Source: Clostridium sp. CAG:571
GTDB taxonomy: Bacteria; Bacillota; Clostridia; TANB77; CAG-508
DNA length: 64,000 nt
Assembly (NCBI GenBank): GCA_000434015.1
Contig: HF999523.1
Coordinates: 263,423-327,422, forward strand
Direction: 5' to 3'
This document shows positions 8,927 through 17,125 of the stretch, piece by piece. The translations under genes and the position numbers were made by a program. The stretch's first letter is position 1, and every line of letters begins with the position of its first letter. The notes beneath the pieces were generated by a model. The model worked only from the letters and a program-made list of their open reading frames with translations, made no database searches and had not been told where the DNA came from.

Positions 8927-9145
8927 ATGTCAAAAGAGGATGTTATAGAAGTTGAAGGTACTGTTATCGAAACTTTACCAAATACAAATTTTAAGGTTGA
9001 GTTAGAAAATGGACATCAAATTTTAGCTCATATATCAGGAAAACTTAGAATGAACTATATAAAAATTCTTCCAGGAGATAAAGTAAAAGTAGAACTTTCT
9101 CCATATGACTTAAACAGAGGAAGAATAACTTGGAGAGCAAAATAA
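8927..9145 (+). CDS. infA: Translation initiation factor IF-1
   Basis: IF-1 occupies the 30S A site during initiation. The product is 72 residues, the exact family length, with MSKEDVIEVEGTVIETLPN and the C-terminal YDLNRGRITWRAK. It folds as a single S1/OB domain. The ATG follows TGGAGG with 6 bases between. The 92 bases before it include a weak hairpin (CTATTGT and ACAATAG) without a T-run. Confidence 0.97.
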   Translation: MSKEDVIEVEGTVIETLPNTNFKVELENGHQILAHISGKLRMNYIKILPGDKVKVELSPYDLNRGRITWRAK

Positions 9146-9168
9146 AATTGTAAATATTAACATATTTA

Positions 9169-9247
9169 AGTATGAGGTGCGACGTGAGATGTATCGATTT
9201 CATTTAGCCTGTTATCTTGTAATACATCTGACTTCACACATCATACT
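9169..9247 (+). repeat. Long near-perfect inverted repeat between infA and rpmJ
   Basis: Arms 9169-9194 and 9222-9247 are each 26 bases and complementary at 22 positions. The four internal mismatches are spaced without gaps, and the loop is 27 bases. The element is clearly richer in G+C than its surroundings. No T-run follows. It could be a miniature inverted-repeat element, an RNA structure within the infA-rpmJ transcript, or a remnant of a mobile element. I do not recognise its family. Confidence 0.6.
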
Positions 9248-9309
9248 ATTATGTTTGAATATGAAAATATAGAGTAATGCAAGTGAAAATTACAGGAGGT
9301 GTAGTAATA

Positions 9310-9423
9310 ATGAAAGTAAGACCATCAGTAAAAAAAATATGCGAAAAATGCAAAGTAATCAAAAGAAAAGGCAAAATCAGAGTAATTTGTGAAAACCCAA
9401 AGCATAAACAAAGACAAGGGTAA
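9310..9423 (+). CDS. rpmJ: 50S ribosomal protein L36
   Basis: This short gene encodes 37 residues beginning MKVRPSVKKICEKCKVIKRK and ending KHKQRQG. It has the zinc-ribbon Cys/Cys/Cys/His arrangement of C+ L36 (CEKC, then C in VICENPKH). The ATG follows ACAGGAGGTG with 8 bases between. Position between infA and rpsM is canonical. Confidence 0.96.
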   Translation: MKVRPSVKKICEKCKVIKRKGKIRVICENPKHKQRQG

Positions 9424-9439
9424 TTATTTTTTTGGTATT

Positions 9440-9497
9440 AATACAAATCTAGTTGGCGGCTGTAAATCTTTTTAGATTTATATATTAGGTTTGTATT
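9440..9497 (+). ncRNA. Candidate structured leader between rpmJ and rpsM
   Basis: An outer 12-bp stem (9440-9451 with 9486-9497, one G-U pair) encloses a GC-rich segment (GTTGGCGGCTG) and an inner 7-bp hairpin (9463-9469 with 9474-9480). The structure is inside a 234-base non-coding gap before rpsM. It has no T-run, so a terminator is unlikely. A ribosomal-protein-responsive leader is possible, but it does not match a class I know. Confidence 0.4.
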
Positions 9498-9657
9498 TAT
9501 ATATATGTCTAATATTAAGTTAAAGATTTATAAAATATAAAAAACAATCCAAAAATATTTTGTAAATGCATTTCACCTTTAGTTAATAGAAGACAAGTAT
9601 AAAATTTAAATTTTAAGATTATTATAATGTAAAACATTTTGGAGGTGCTAAAAAATT

Positions 9658-10023
9658 ATGGCTCGTATATCAGGAGTAGATTTACCTAGAGAAAAAAGAA
9701 TAGAAATAGGACTAACTTACATATATGGTATAGGACTATCAAGTTCTAAAAAAATATTAGAAAAAGCTGGGGTAAATCCAGACGTTAGAGTAAAAGATTT
9801 AACAGATGAACAAGAACAAGCAATCAGAAAAGCTATGGAAGGTTACAAAGTTGAAGGTGACTTAAGAAGAGAAGTAGCATTAAATATAAAAAGACTTACA
9901 GAAATAGGATGCTATAGAGGATTAAGACATAGAAGAGGTCTACCAGTTAGAGGGCAAAGAACAAAAACTAATGCTCGTACAAGAAAAGGACCTAGAAAAT
10001 TAGTAAGTAAAAGTAAAAAATAG
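9658..10023 (+). CDS. rpsM: 30S ribosomal protein S13
   Basis: S13 contacts the P-site tRNA and L5. The 121-residue product has MARISGVDLPREKRIEIGL, the helix-two-turn-helix core, and the basic tail (RHRRGLPVRGQRTKTNARTR and on). The ATG follows TTGGAGGTG. It opens the alpha-operon part rpsM-rpsK-rpsD-rpoA-rplQ. Confidence 0.98.
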   Translation: MARISGVDLPREKRIEIGLTYIYGIGLSSSKKILEKAGVNPDVRVKDLTDEQEQAIRKAMEGYKVEGDLRREVALNIKRLTEIGCYRGLRHRRGLPVRGQRTKTNARTRKGPRKLVSKSKK

Positions 10024-10038
10024 GAGGTAAAACTTAAA

Positions 10039-10437
10039 ATGGCTAAGAATGTAACAAAGAGAACAACAACTAGAAGAAGAGATAGAAAAAATATCGAAAA
10101 AGGTATGGCTCATATCCATTCTAGTTTTAATAACACAATAGTTACAATTACAGATGTTCAAGGTAACAGTATATCTTGGGCAAGTGCAGGAGAACTTGGA
10201 TTTAAAGGTTCAAGAAAAAGTACTCCATTTGCTGCAGGAGAAGCAGCAGAAACAGCTGCAAAAGCAGCAATGGAACATGGTTTAAAATCAGTAGAAGTAT
10301 TTGTAAAAGGACCAGGTTCAGGACGTGAAGCAGCAATCAGATCATTACAAGCTGCAGGTTTAGAAATAAGTAGTATAAAAGACGTAACACCAATACCACA
10401 TAATGGTTGTAGACCACCAAAAAGACGTCGTGTATAA
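10039..10437 (+). CDS. rpsK: 30S ribosomal protein S11
   Basis: S11 lines the 30S platform. The 132-residue product has HIHSSFNNTIVTITDVQGN, GFKGSRKSTPFAAGEAAE and the C-terminal PIPHNGCRPPKRRRV. The ribosome binding site TAGGAGGT overlaps the rpsM stop region, which suggests coupling. Nothing odd. Confidence 0.98.
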   Translation: MAKNVTKRTTTRRRDRKNIEKGMAHIHSSFNNTIVTITDVQGNSISWASAGELGFKGSRKSTPFAAGEAAETAAKAAMEHGLKSVEVFVKGPGSGREAAIRSLQAAGLEISSIKDVTPIPHNGCRPPKRRRV

Positions 10438-10468
10438 TAAAAAATATTAAGGAAGGTGAAATAGAAAA

Positions 10469-11095
10469 ATGGCAAGATATAAAGATGAACAATGCCGCAT
10501 TTGCCGTAGAGAAGGTCAAAAATTATTCTTAAAAGGTACAAGATGCTATTCAGATAAATGCAGTATTTCAAGAAGAAATTATGCACCAGGACAAAATGGA
10601 CAAAAAAAGAAAAAACTTTCAGAATATGGAACTCAATTAAGAGAAAAACAAAAAACAAAAGCTTTTTATGGAGTAGGTGAAAAACAATTCAGAAAATACT
10701 TCGAAATGGCTTCAAACAGCAAAGGAAAAACTGGTGAAGTATTACTTCAAATATTAGAAAGTAGATTAGATAATGTAGTATATAGATTAGGATTTGCAAG
10801 TTCAAGAGCACAAGCCAGAATGCAAGTAACACATGGTGCTTTTGAAGTTAATGGAAGAAAAGTAGATATACCATCATATTTAGTAAAAGCAGGAGATGTA
10901 ATAGCTGTTAGAGAAATAAGAAAAGATAATGGAACAATAAAATTAAGTGTAGAAGAAAATGCATCAAGACCAGTTCCAGCTTGGTTAGAGAAAGATGTTG
11001 AAAAATTAAGTGGAAAAGTTGTAACTCTAGCATCTAGAGAAGATGTAGATTTACCAGTTGAAGAACATTTAATAGTAGAGCTTTACTCTAAATAA
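10469..11095 (+). CDS. rpsD: 30S ribosomal protein S4, zinc-binding form
   Basis: S4 is a primary 16S rRNA binding protein. The 208-residue product carries an N-terminal zinc site with four cysteines (CRICRREG and CYSDKC, residues about 9-31) and a C-terminal S4 RNA-binding domain (LDNVVYRLGFASSRAQARM). The ATG follows AAGGAAGGTG. It is placed in the alpha operon, unlike in Bacillus, where rpsD is separate. Confidence 0.98.
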   Translation: MARYKDEQCRICRREGQKLFLKGTRCYSDKCSISRRNYAPGQNGQKKKKLSEYGTQLREKQKTKAFYGVGEKQFRKYFEMASNSKGKTGEVLLQILESRLDNVVYRLGFASSRAQARMQVTHGAFEVNGRKVDIPSYLVKAGDVIAVREIRKDNGTIKLSVEENASRPVPAWLEKDVEKLSGKVVTLASREDVDLPVEEHLIVELYSK

Positions 11096-11152
11096 TAGTT
11101 ATTAATAAAAAAAGGAATATATATTCCATGTTTGTGTTATTAGGAGGTTAAA

Positions 11153-12100
11153 ATGATAGAATTTGAAAAGCCAAATATTAAATGCTTAGAAGTAGACGAA
11201 GGTAGCAATTATGCTAAATTTGTTTGTGAGCCATTAGAACGCGGATATGGCGTAACAATTGGAAATTCACTAAGGAGAATATTACTTTCTTCATTACCTG
11301 GAAGTGCTATAACTAGTGTAAAAATTGATGGGGTAGTACATGAATTTTCTACTATTCCAAATGTTGTTGAAGACGTTCCAGAAATAATTATTAATTTGAA
11401 AAATGTTAGATTAAAATTAGATAAAAATGAAGAAAAGGTTTTAAGAATAAATTTTAAAGGTGAAGGAGAAGTAACTGCAGGTGATATTATCACAGATGGT
11501 ACTGTAGAAGTATTAAATCCAGATTTACATATTGCTACAGTTTCTGAAGGTGGTTCTCTTATTGTAGAAATGACAGCTGATATGGGTAGAGGTTATAATA
11601 CAGCTGAAAAAAATAAAAAGCCTGAACAATCTTTAGGAGTTCTTCCAATAGATTCTATCTATACACCAGTTAAAAAAGTAAATTATTCAGTAGAAAATAC
11701 AAGAGTTGGACAAATGGTAGATTATGATAAATTAACAATAGAAGTTTGGACAGACGGAAGCTTGAAACCATATGAGGCATTAAGTCTAGCTGCTAAAGTT
11801 ATGACAGGACATTTAGAGTTATTTATTGATTTATCAGAAGCAACAAAAAATACTCAAATAATGATAGAAAAAGAAGAATCTAAGAAAGAAAAAGTATTAG
11901 AAATGTCAATTGAAGATTTAGAATTATCTGTTAGATCATTCAATTGTTTAAAAAGAGCTGGAATATCTACAGTTGAAGATTTAACAAATAAATCTGAAGC
12001 TGATATGATGAAAGTTAGAAATCTAGGAAAGAAATCTTTAGATGAAGTAACAAATAAATTACATTCATTAGGATTAGATTTTGCTAGAGAAGAAGATTAG
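11153..12100 (+). CDS. rpoA: DNA-directed RNA polymerase subunit alpha
   Basis: The 315-residue product has the N-terminal assembly domain (FVCEPLERGYGVTIGNSLRR near residues 23-42) and the C-terminal domain with a helix-hairpin-helix for UP-element and activator contact (RAGISTVEDLTNKSEADMM, then LGKKSLDEV). The ATG follows TAGGAGGT. Arg42 in the N-terminal motif is encoded by AGG; another arginine in the same motif by CGC, directly before a GGA glycine. Confidence 0.98.
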   Translation: MIEFEKPNIKCLEVDEGSNYAKFVCEPLERGYGVTIGNSLRRILLSSLPGSAITSVKIDGVVHEFSTIPNVVEDVPEIIINLKNVRLKLDKNEEKVLRINFKGEGEVTAGDIITDGTVEVLNPDLHIATVSEGGSLIVEMTADMGRGYNTAEKNKKPEQSLGVLPIDSIYTPVKKVNYSVENTRVGQMVDYDKLTIEVWTDGSLKPYEALSLAAKVMTGHLELFIDLSEATKNTQIMIEKEESKKEKVLEMSIEDLELSVRSFNCLKRAGISTVEDLTNKSEADMMKVRNLGKKSLDEVTNKLHSLGLDFAREED

Positions 12101-12156
12101 TATATAATAATTGCTAAACATATTTTTATACTTAAGTAATAAGGAGGGAAAACAAA

Positions 12157-12681
12157 GTGGCAACTAATAGAAAATTAGGAAAAACAACTGATATAAGATT
12201 AGCTATGCTTAAAACTCAGTTAACAGATCTTATTTTACACGAAAAAATCGAAACAACAGAAGCTAGAGCAAAAGAAGTAAAAGCTATGGCTGACAGCATT
12301 ATTGCATTAGCAGTAAAAGAAAAAGATAATTTCGAAATGGTAGATGCTAAAATATATAAAGCTAAATTAGATAGCAAAGGTAACAAAGTTACAGAACTTG
12401 TAAAAAGCAAAAATGGTAAAGAATATTTAAAAGTAGTTAAAGAAGAAACTACAGAAAAAAGACAAAAAGATATGCCTTCAAGATTAAATGCAAGAAGAAA
12501 AATGATGACAATGGTAAATAAAGTAACTGATTCTGAAGGAAATAAAGTAGACTTAACTGCAAAATTATTCAATGAAATAGCTCCTAAATATGAAGGAAGA
12601 GTTGGAGGATACACACGTATTATTAAAGCTGGACCAAGAAGAGGAGACGCTGCAGAAGTTGTTATATTAGAATTAGTATAA
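12157..12681 (+). CDS. rplQ: 50S ribosomal protein L17 with internal extension
   Basis: L17 lies at the tunnel exit. The ends match the family (RKLGKTTDIRLAMLKTQLTD, and PRRGDAAEVVILELV at the C-terminus). At 174 residues it is about 50 longer than typical L17. The extra length lies in the middle, at about residues 60-110, and is rich in charged residues (DSKGNKVTELVKSKNGKEYL). The GTG start follows AAGGAGGG. This is the last gene of the superoperon; a clear terminator follows. Confidence 0.96.
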   Translation: MATNRKLGKTTDIRLAMLKTQLTDLILHEKIETTEARAKEVKAMADSIIALAVKEKDNFEMVDAKIYKAKLDSKGNKVTELVKSKNGKEYLKVVKEETTEKRQKDMPSRLNARRKMMTMVNKVTDSEGNKVDLTAKLFNEIAPKYEGRVGGYTRIIKAGPRRGDAAEVVILELV

Positions 12682-12697
12682 GTTTAAATAAAAAATT

Positions 12698-12733
12698 AAA
12701 GATATAGACAAATTATTGTTTATATCTTTTTTT
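12698..12733 (+). terminator. Intrinsic terminator of the ribosomal superoperon
   Basis: A 14-bp stem (12698-12711 with 12716-12729, one G-U pair) with a 4-base loop is followed by a T-rich run. It lies 17 bases after the rplQ stop codon. Confidence 0.85.
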
Positions 12734-12789
12734 ATTAACTTAAAATATAATTAAAATGTGTTTGATTTGGATTGGTATTATAAGTAATA

Positions 12790-13143
12790 TTATTTAATAT
12801 TAACATTATCAATAATATCTTTACACTCTTTCCAATTAACAACTTTTATACAATCATAATCCTTTTCCAAATGATTTAAGATTTTTTTTGTATTATCTGT
12901 AGAATTTAAATCTGCTATAATAATATTTTTTAAATAGTCTTCGTTTCCATACAAAAAACGAAATAGTAATGAACGCATAAAAAATTCAATTTTATTTTCT
13001 TGATTCTTTACGGCAACAATTAAGTAAGTTCCATCAGATTTAAGATTTGTATATGTACATATATAAATAATTGTTTTAATAATTTCTAAAAGTCCATATA
13101 AGGCAAGAGTCCACAATATTCCATAAAAAATAAAATTTGCCAT
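12790..13143 (-). CDS. Small membrane-anchored glycosyltransferase-like protein
   Basis: The 117-residue product has one hydrophobic N-terminal segment (about residues 3-28) and then a short domain. That domain resembles the first part of family 2 glycosyltransferases: LIVAVKNQENKIEFFMRSLL, then IIIADLNSTDNTKKIL, the donor-binding strand and loop. It is too short to hold the acceptor half or the catalytic base, so enzyme activity is doubtful. AAGGAGG precedes the ATG on the minus strand. It stands alone, convergent with rplQ and divergent from recD2. Confidence 0.7.
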   Translation of the reverse strand: MANFIFYGILWTLALYGLLEIIKTIIYICTYTNLKSDGTYLIVAVKNQENKIEFFMRSLLFRFLYGNEDYLKNIIIADLNSTDNTKKILNHLEKDYDCIKVVNWKECKDIIDNVNIK

Positions 13144-13278
13144 ATAAAAGCCTCCTTAATCTATAATATTATATTGCAAATTTATATTTATGTTACTAAG
13201 AACAATAGACAATTTAATAATAATCATATATAATATGAAAAGTTTAAGATATAAAAGCAAAAATAGTGAGGATGTAAA

Positions 13279-15496
13279 TTGGAACTAAAAGGAGAATTAA
13301 CAGATATAATTTATCAAAATGAAGTAAATAGTTATACTGTCGCAGTATTAACAACAGATGAAGAAGAATTTACGGTTGTAGGTTATTTACCATTTATACA
13401 CCAAGGAGATAGTCTTAGTTTAATAGGAAAATTTGTTACGCATCAAGATTATGGAAGGCAATTTAAAATTGAAACATTTGAAAAAATAATGCCACAAACA
13501 TTGTCAAGTTTGGAAAGGTATCTAGCAAATGGAACAATAAAAGGAATTGGACCTGCAACAGCTAAAAAAATTATAAATAAATTTGGAGAACAGACTATTT
13601 CTATATTTAAGTTTGAACCTATAAAATTAGCTAAGATAAAAGGTATTACAGAAGAAAAAGCTCTTCAAATGGCGGAAGATTTTAACGAAAATTGGGAATT
13701 ATGGCAAATTGTTGGCTTTTTAGAAAAATTTGGAATAGGTGTTCAGAGTGCAAAAAATGTGTATAAAACTTTAGGAATAAATGCAGTAGAAGAAATACAG
13801 GCAAATCCATATATATTAATAGATGTTGCAAATCATGTAGATTTTAAGCAAATAGATAAAATAGCAATGGATTTAGGAATTGAGTATAATAGTGAGAAAA
13901 GAATTAAAAGTGGAATAAAATATGCTTTATTAAGAGCGACATCTAATGGTCATTGTAGAATATTAGAAAATAATTTGTATAATTTTGTACAAAATTTATT
14001 AGGAGTTAGTAAAGAAGAAATAGAGAATGCACTAATAGAACTTAAGGTAAGAAAAGAAATTGTAATAGAAAAAGAAGAAGAAGAAAACTTAGTATATTTA
14101 GACTATTATTATCAAGCAGAAGAAAATGTAGCAAAGAGATTATTATTGTTAGATAATGCAAGAAATATAAAAAAAATTAATAATTTAAAAAAAGAAATAA
14201 AAGAAATAGAAAAAGAGACTAAAATAACTTTATCTGATAAACAAAAAGAGGCTATTGAAGCAATAAATGAGAATAATGTGTGTGTAATAACAGGAGGACC
14301 AGGAACTGGAAAAACAACAATCATAAAAGCGATTATTGAATTATACGATAAATATGGAAAAAAGACTGTTTTATGTGCACCAACAGGAAGAGCGGCTAAA
14401 AGAATGACACAAACAACTGATAGAGAAGCAATGACATTACATAGATTATTGGAAATAGGAAAAATAGAAGAAGAAGGCAAAATAAGCAATATAGATTATG
14501 AAGTGGCACCAATTGATGCAGATGTAATTGTAATAGATGAAATGTCAATGGTAGATATATTTTTAATGAACTATGTAGTTAAAGCTATTTATCAGGGAAC
14601 TAAACTTGTACTAGTAGGAGACGTGGATCAATTACCATCCGTTGGACCAGGAAGTGTACTTTCTGATATTATTAATTCTGGTAGGATAACAACAATAACA
14701 TTAGATAAAATTTTTAGACAAGCTGCAGAAAGCAAAATAATAATAAATAGCCATAGAGTAAATAGGGGAGAAATATTTATAAAAAAAGATGAAGCAGTAG
14801 AAAATAATTTAAAAGAAGATTTCTTCTATATACCAGAAATAGACCAAAATAAAATTTTAGAGCAAGTTGTGTCATTATGTAATGGTAGATTAAAAAATTA
14901 TGGGAATTTTGATTTCTTTAAAAATATACAAGTTATTACTCCAACCAAGAAAGGAATTTTAGGTACTAAAGAACTAAATAAGATATTGCAAGAAAAGTTA
15001 AATCAAAAGGTTGAAGGAGATATAGAAAAACAGAGCATGGGAGCAACTTTTAGAGTAGGAGACCGTGTTATGCAAATAAAAAATAATTATGATATCTTCT
15101 GGGAAAAAAGAGGAAATACTTATGAAACTGGTACAGGAGTATTTAATGGAGAACTTGGAACAATAAAAATTATTGATGATATAGAAAAAAGAATAAAAAT
15201 TTTATTTGATGACGAAAAAATAGCATGGTATTCATATCAAGACTTGGAGCAAATAGAGCATGCATATGCAATTACAGTACATAAAGCCCAACGGAAGCGA
15301 ATTTGATGTTGTTATTATGCCAATTGCTCAAGCATCACCAATACTTCTTACTAGAAATTTATTATATACAGGTATGACAAGAGCAAAGAAAATGTTAATT
15401 ATTGTAGGAAATAGTAGTGTTGTGAATTATATGATTCAAAATATAGATACTAAAAAAAGAAATACAGGATTAATGCAAAAATTAATAAATGAATAA
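13279..15496 (+). CDS. recD2: RecD2-type helicase, requires +1 frameshift at CGG
   Basis: RecD2 is a 5'-3' superfamily 1B DNA helicase. There is an N-terminal helix-hairpin-helix (GTIKGIGPATAKKI, about residue 95), Walker A GGPGTGKTT near residue 338 and Walker B VIDEMSMVD near 418. The frame breaks inside motif VI after HKAQ. Reading 13279-15291, skipping C 15292, then 15293-15496 gives HKAQGSEFD and a normal C-terminus (LYTGMTRAKKMLIIVG). The joined product is 738 residues, the usual size. Without the shift, translation stops at 15306 and motif VI is lost. TTG start after GTGAGG. comF lies 35 bases downstream. Confidence 0.93.
15292..15294 (+). other. Recoding site in recD2: CAA-C-GGA
   Basis: In-frame CGG (codon 672) followed by A. 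Skipping C 15292 gives Gln-Gly-Ser-Glu, the family motif. The unshifted frame adds four residues and stops. Confidence 0.85.
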
Positions 15497-15531
15497 AAAT
15501 AAAATGGGGGCACGAAAAGAAAGAAGGTATA

Positions 15532-16182
15532 ATGAACTTTTTTGATTGTGTCCTTGATTTTTTATTTCCTCCTGTTTGTGGAATATGTTTAAAAAGAAAT
15601 GGAAAAAGTATTTGTGATGAATGTAGAAAAATAATCAATTATAAATCAATTAATAAAATTGAAAAGTATAAGAAAAAATATTTTTATAAACATTTATATA
15701 TTTTTAAATATGAAGGGATAATTAGACAAAGATTATTAGAATATAAGTTTAAAGAAAAAGCATATTTATATAAAACTTTTGCTGAAACTATAATACATGA
15801 TAAAGATAATATAGAATATATAAAAAAATATGATATATTAATTCCTGTGCCTATTCATAAAAAAAGAAAAAAAGATAGAGGATATAATCAAAGTGAGTTA
15901 ATTGCGAAAGAAATTGCAAAATTTTGCAAAGATATTAAATTAGAATTAAATATATTATATAAAAAAGAAAATATTGTAGCACAAAGTACATTAGATAAAA
16001 AAGAAAGAATGAAAAATATAAAAAATGTTTTTGAAATAAGAAATGAATGTAAAATAAAAAATAAAAAAATATTATTGTTAGACGATATATATACAACTGG
16101 AAGTACTGTAAATGAATGTTCGAGAATTTTAAAAAATGCAGGATGTAAAGAAATTGGAATTATAACAATTGCAAAAGATTAA
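15532..16182 (+). CDS. comF: ComF family phosphoribosyltransferase-like protein
   Basis: ComF proteins act in DNA uptake in competent bacteria, although many relatives have no proven role. The 216-residue product has an N-terminal zinc-ribbon (CGICLKRNGKSICDEC, residues 18-33) and a phosphoribosyltransferase fold with the PRPP-binding signature LLLDDIYTTGSTV near residue 180. The ATG follows AAGAAGG. It sits directly after recD2 and is probably co-transcribed with it. Confidence 0.9.
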   Translation: MNFFDCVLDFLFPPVCGICLKRNGKSICDECRKIINYKSINKIEKYKKKYFYKHLYIFKYEGIIRQRLLEYKFKEKAYLYKTFAETIIHDKDNIEYIKKYDILIPVPIHKKRKKDRGYNQSELIAKEIAKFCKDIKLELNILYKKENIVAQSTLDKKERMKNIKNVFEIRNECKIKNKKILLLDDIYTTGSTVNECSRILKNAGCKEIGIITIAKD

Positions 16183-16231
16183 AGAATTTTTAAATTATAA
16201 ATAGTATATAAATTTTAATAAAATTAAAAAA

Positions 16232-16259
16232 TTGACGACAAAATAAATATAGTTATGAT
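16232..16259 (+). promoter_or_regulatory. Candidate sigma-A-like promoter before spoVT
   Basis: TTGACG (16232-16237) and TATGAT (16254-16259) are separated by 16 bases, about 107 bases before the spoVT start. A sporulation-specific promoter may exist in addition, but I did not recognise one. Confidence 0.45.
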
Positions 16260-16366
16260 AAAACAAATAAAGTAATGTATTGCCAATTTTAAAATTAAAA
16301 AAATTGCATAATTTTTTCCTAATTTGTAATAATAAAATTATAAAACAAAATACAAGGAGGGAAAAA

Positions 16367-16921
16367 ATGAAAGCAACAGGAGTAGTTAGAAGAATAGACG
16401 ATTTAGGAAGAGTTGTTATTCCAAAAGAAATAAGAAAAACATTAAGAATTAAAGAAGGTGATCCACTAGAAATATTTACAGATAAAGAAGGAGAGGTTAT
16501 ATTAAAAAAATATTCTCCAATTGGAGAACTTTCTGAATTTGCAACAGAATATGCTGAAACTTTAGCAAAAACTACAGGTCATATCGCATGTATTACAGAT
16601 AAAGATACAGTTATAGCTGTTTCAGGAGGTTCTAAAAAAGAATTTTTAGAACAAGGAATAAGTGAAGAATTAGAAAAGATAATGGATGATAAAGAAAATT
16701 ATAATAGTAAAGAAAATAATGATACATCTATTCCTATAACAAAAAATGATAATAAAGAAAGAAAAAATAATGCACAAGTTGTGTATCCAATAATTGCAGA
16801 TGGAGATGTAATAGGAACAGTAATTCTTTTATCAAAAGATGCAAATACAAAAATGTCAGAAGTTGAACAAAAAGTAGTTCAATCAGCAGCTAGTTTTTTA
16901 GGAACTCAAATGGAAATATAA
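16367..16921 (+). CDS. spoVT: Stage V sporulation protein T, AbrB-type regulator
   Basis: SpoVT controls late forespore genes in spore formers. The 184-residue product has an N-terminal AbrB swapped-hairpin DNA-binding domain (GVVRRIDDLGRVVIPKEIR, residues 5-23) and a C-terminal GAF-like domain (FATEYAETLAKTTGHIACI to the end). A linker of about 30 residues rich in Lys and Asn (residues 108-137) is longer than usual. The start is at 16367, 6 bases after AAGGAGGG; further upstream in-frame codons have no ribosome binding site. Confidence 0.93.
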   Translation: MKATGVVRRIDDLGRVVIPKEIRKTLRIKEGDPLEIFTDKEGEVILKKYSPIGELSEFATEYAETLAKTTGHIACITDKDTVIAVSGGSKKEFLEQGISEELEKIMDDKENYNSKENNDTSIPITKNDNKERKNNAQVVYPIIADGDVIGTVILLSKDANTKMSEVEQKVVQSAASFLGTQMEI

Positions 16922-17024
16922 CTAAAATTTAATAGATTGATAGTTTAAAATTTATAAAGATGATAAATTTTATAAAAATGCATAAAAAACGCGGAAATTA
17001 TTAGTAAAAATGCCACAAAAATTC

Positions 17025-17053
17025 AAAGAATACTTGAAAAGTATTCTTTTTTG
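17025..17053 (+). terminator. Intrinsic terminator after spoVT
   Basis: AAGAATACTT pairs with AAGTATTCTT around GAA, followed by TTTT. It ends the spoVT transcript about 100 bases after its stop codon. The gap promoter seems to begin within its T-run. Confidence 0.8.
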
Positions 17054-17081
17054 ATATACAATAACAGTGATTATTTATAAT
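17051..17081 (+). promoter_or_regulatory. Candidate promoter of the glycolytic cluster
   Basis: TTGATA (17051-17056) and TATAAT (17076-17081) with a 19-base spacer. Downstream, at 17091-17106, a small hairpin (GATGC-TTTTTT-GCATC) lies in the 5' leader of gap. The spacer is two bases longer than ideal, so the call is moderate. Confidence 0.45.
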
Positions 17082-17125
17082 CATTAAAGGATGCTTTTTT
17101 GCATCGGAAATGGAGGAATTTTTTT

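Noticed and set aside
9169..9247. The infA-rpmJ hairpin as an intrinsic terminator
   Set aside because: No T-run follows on either strand, and the loop is 27 bases long.
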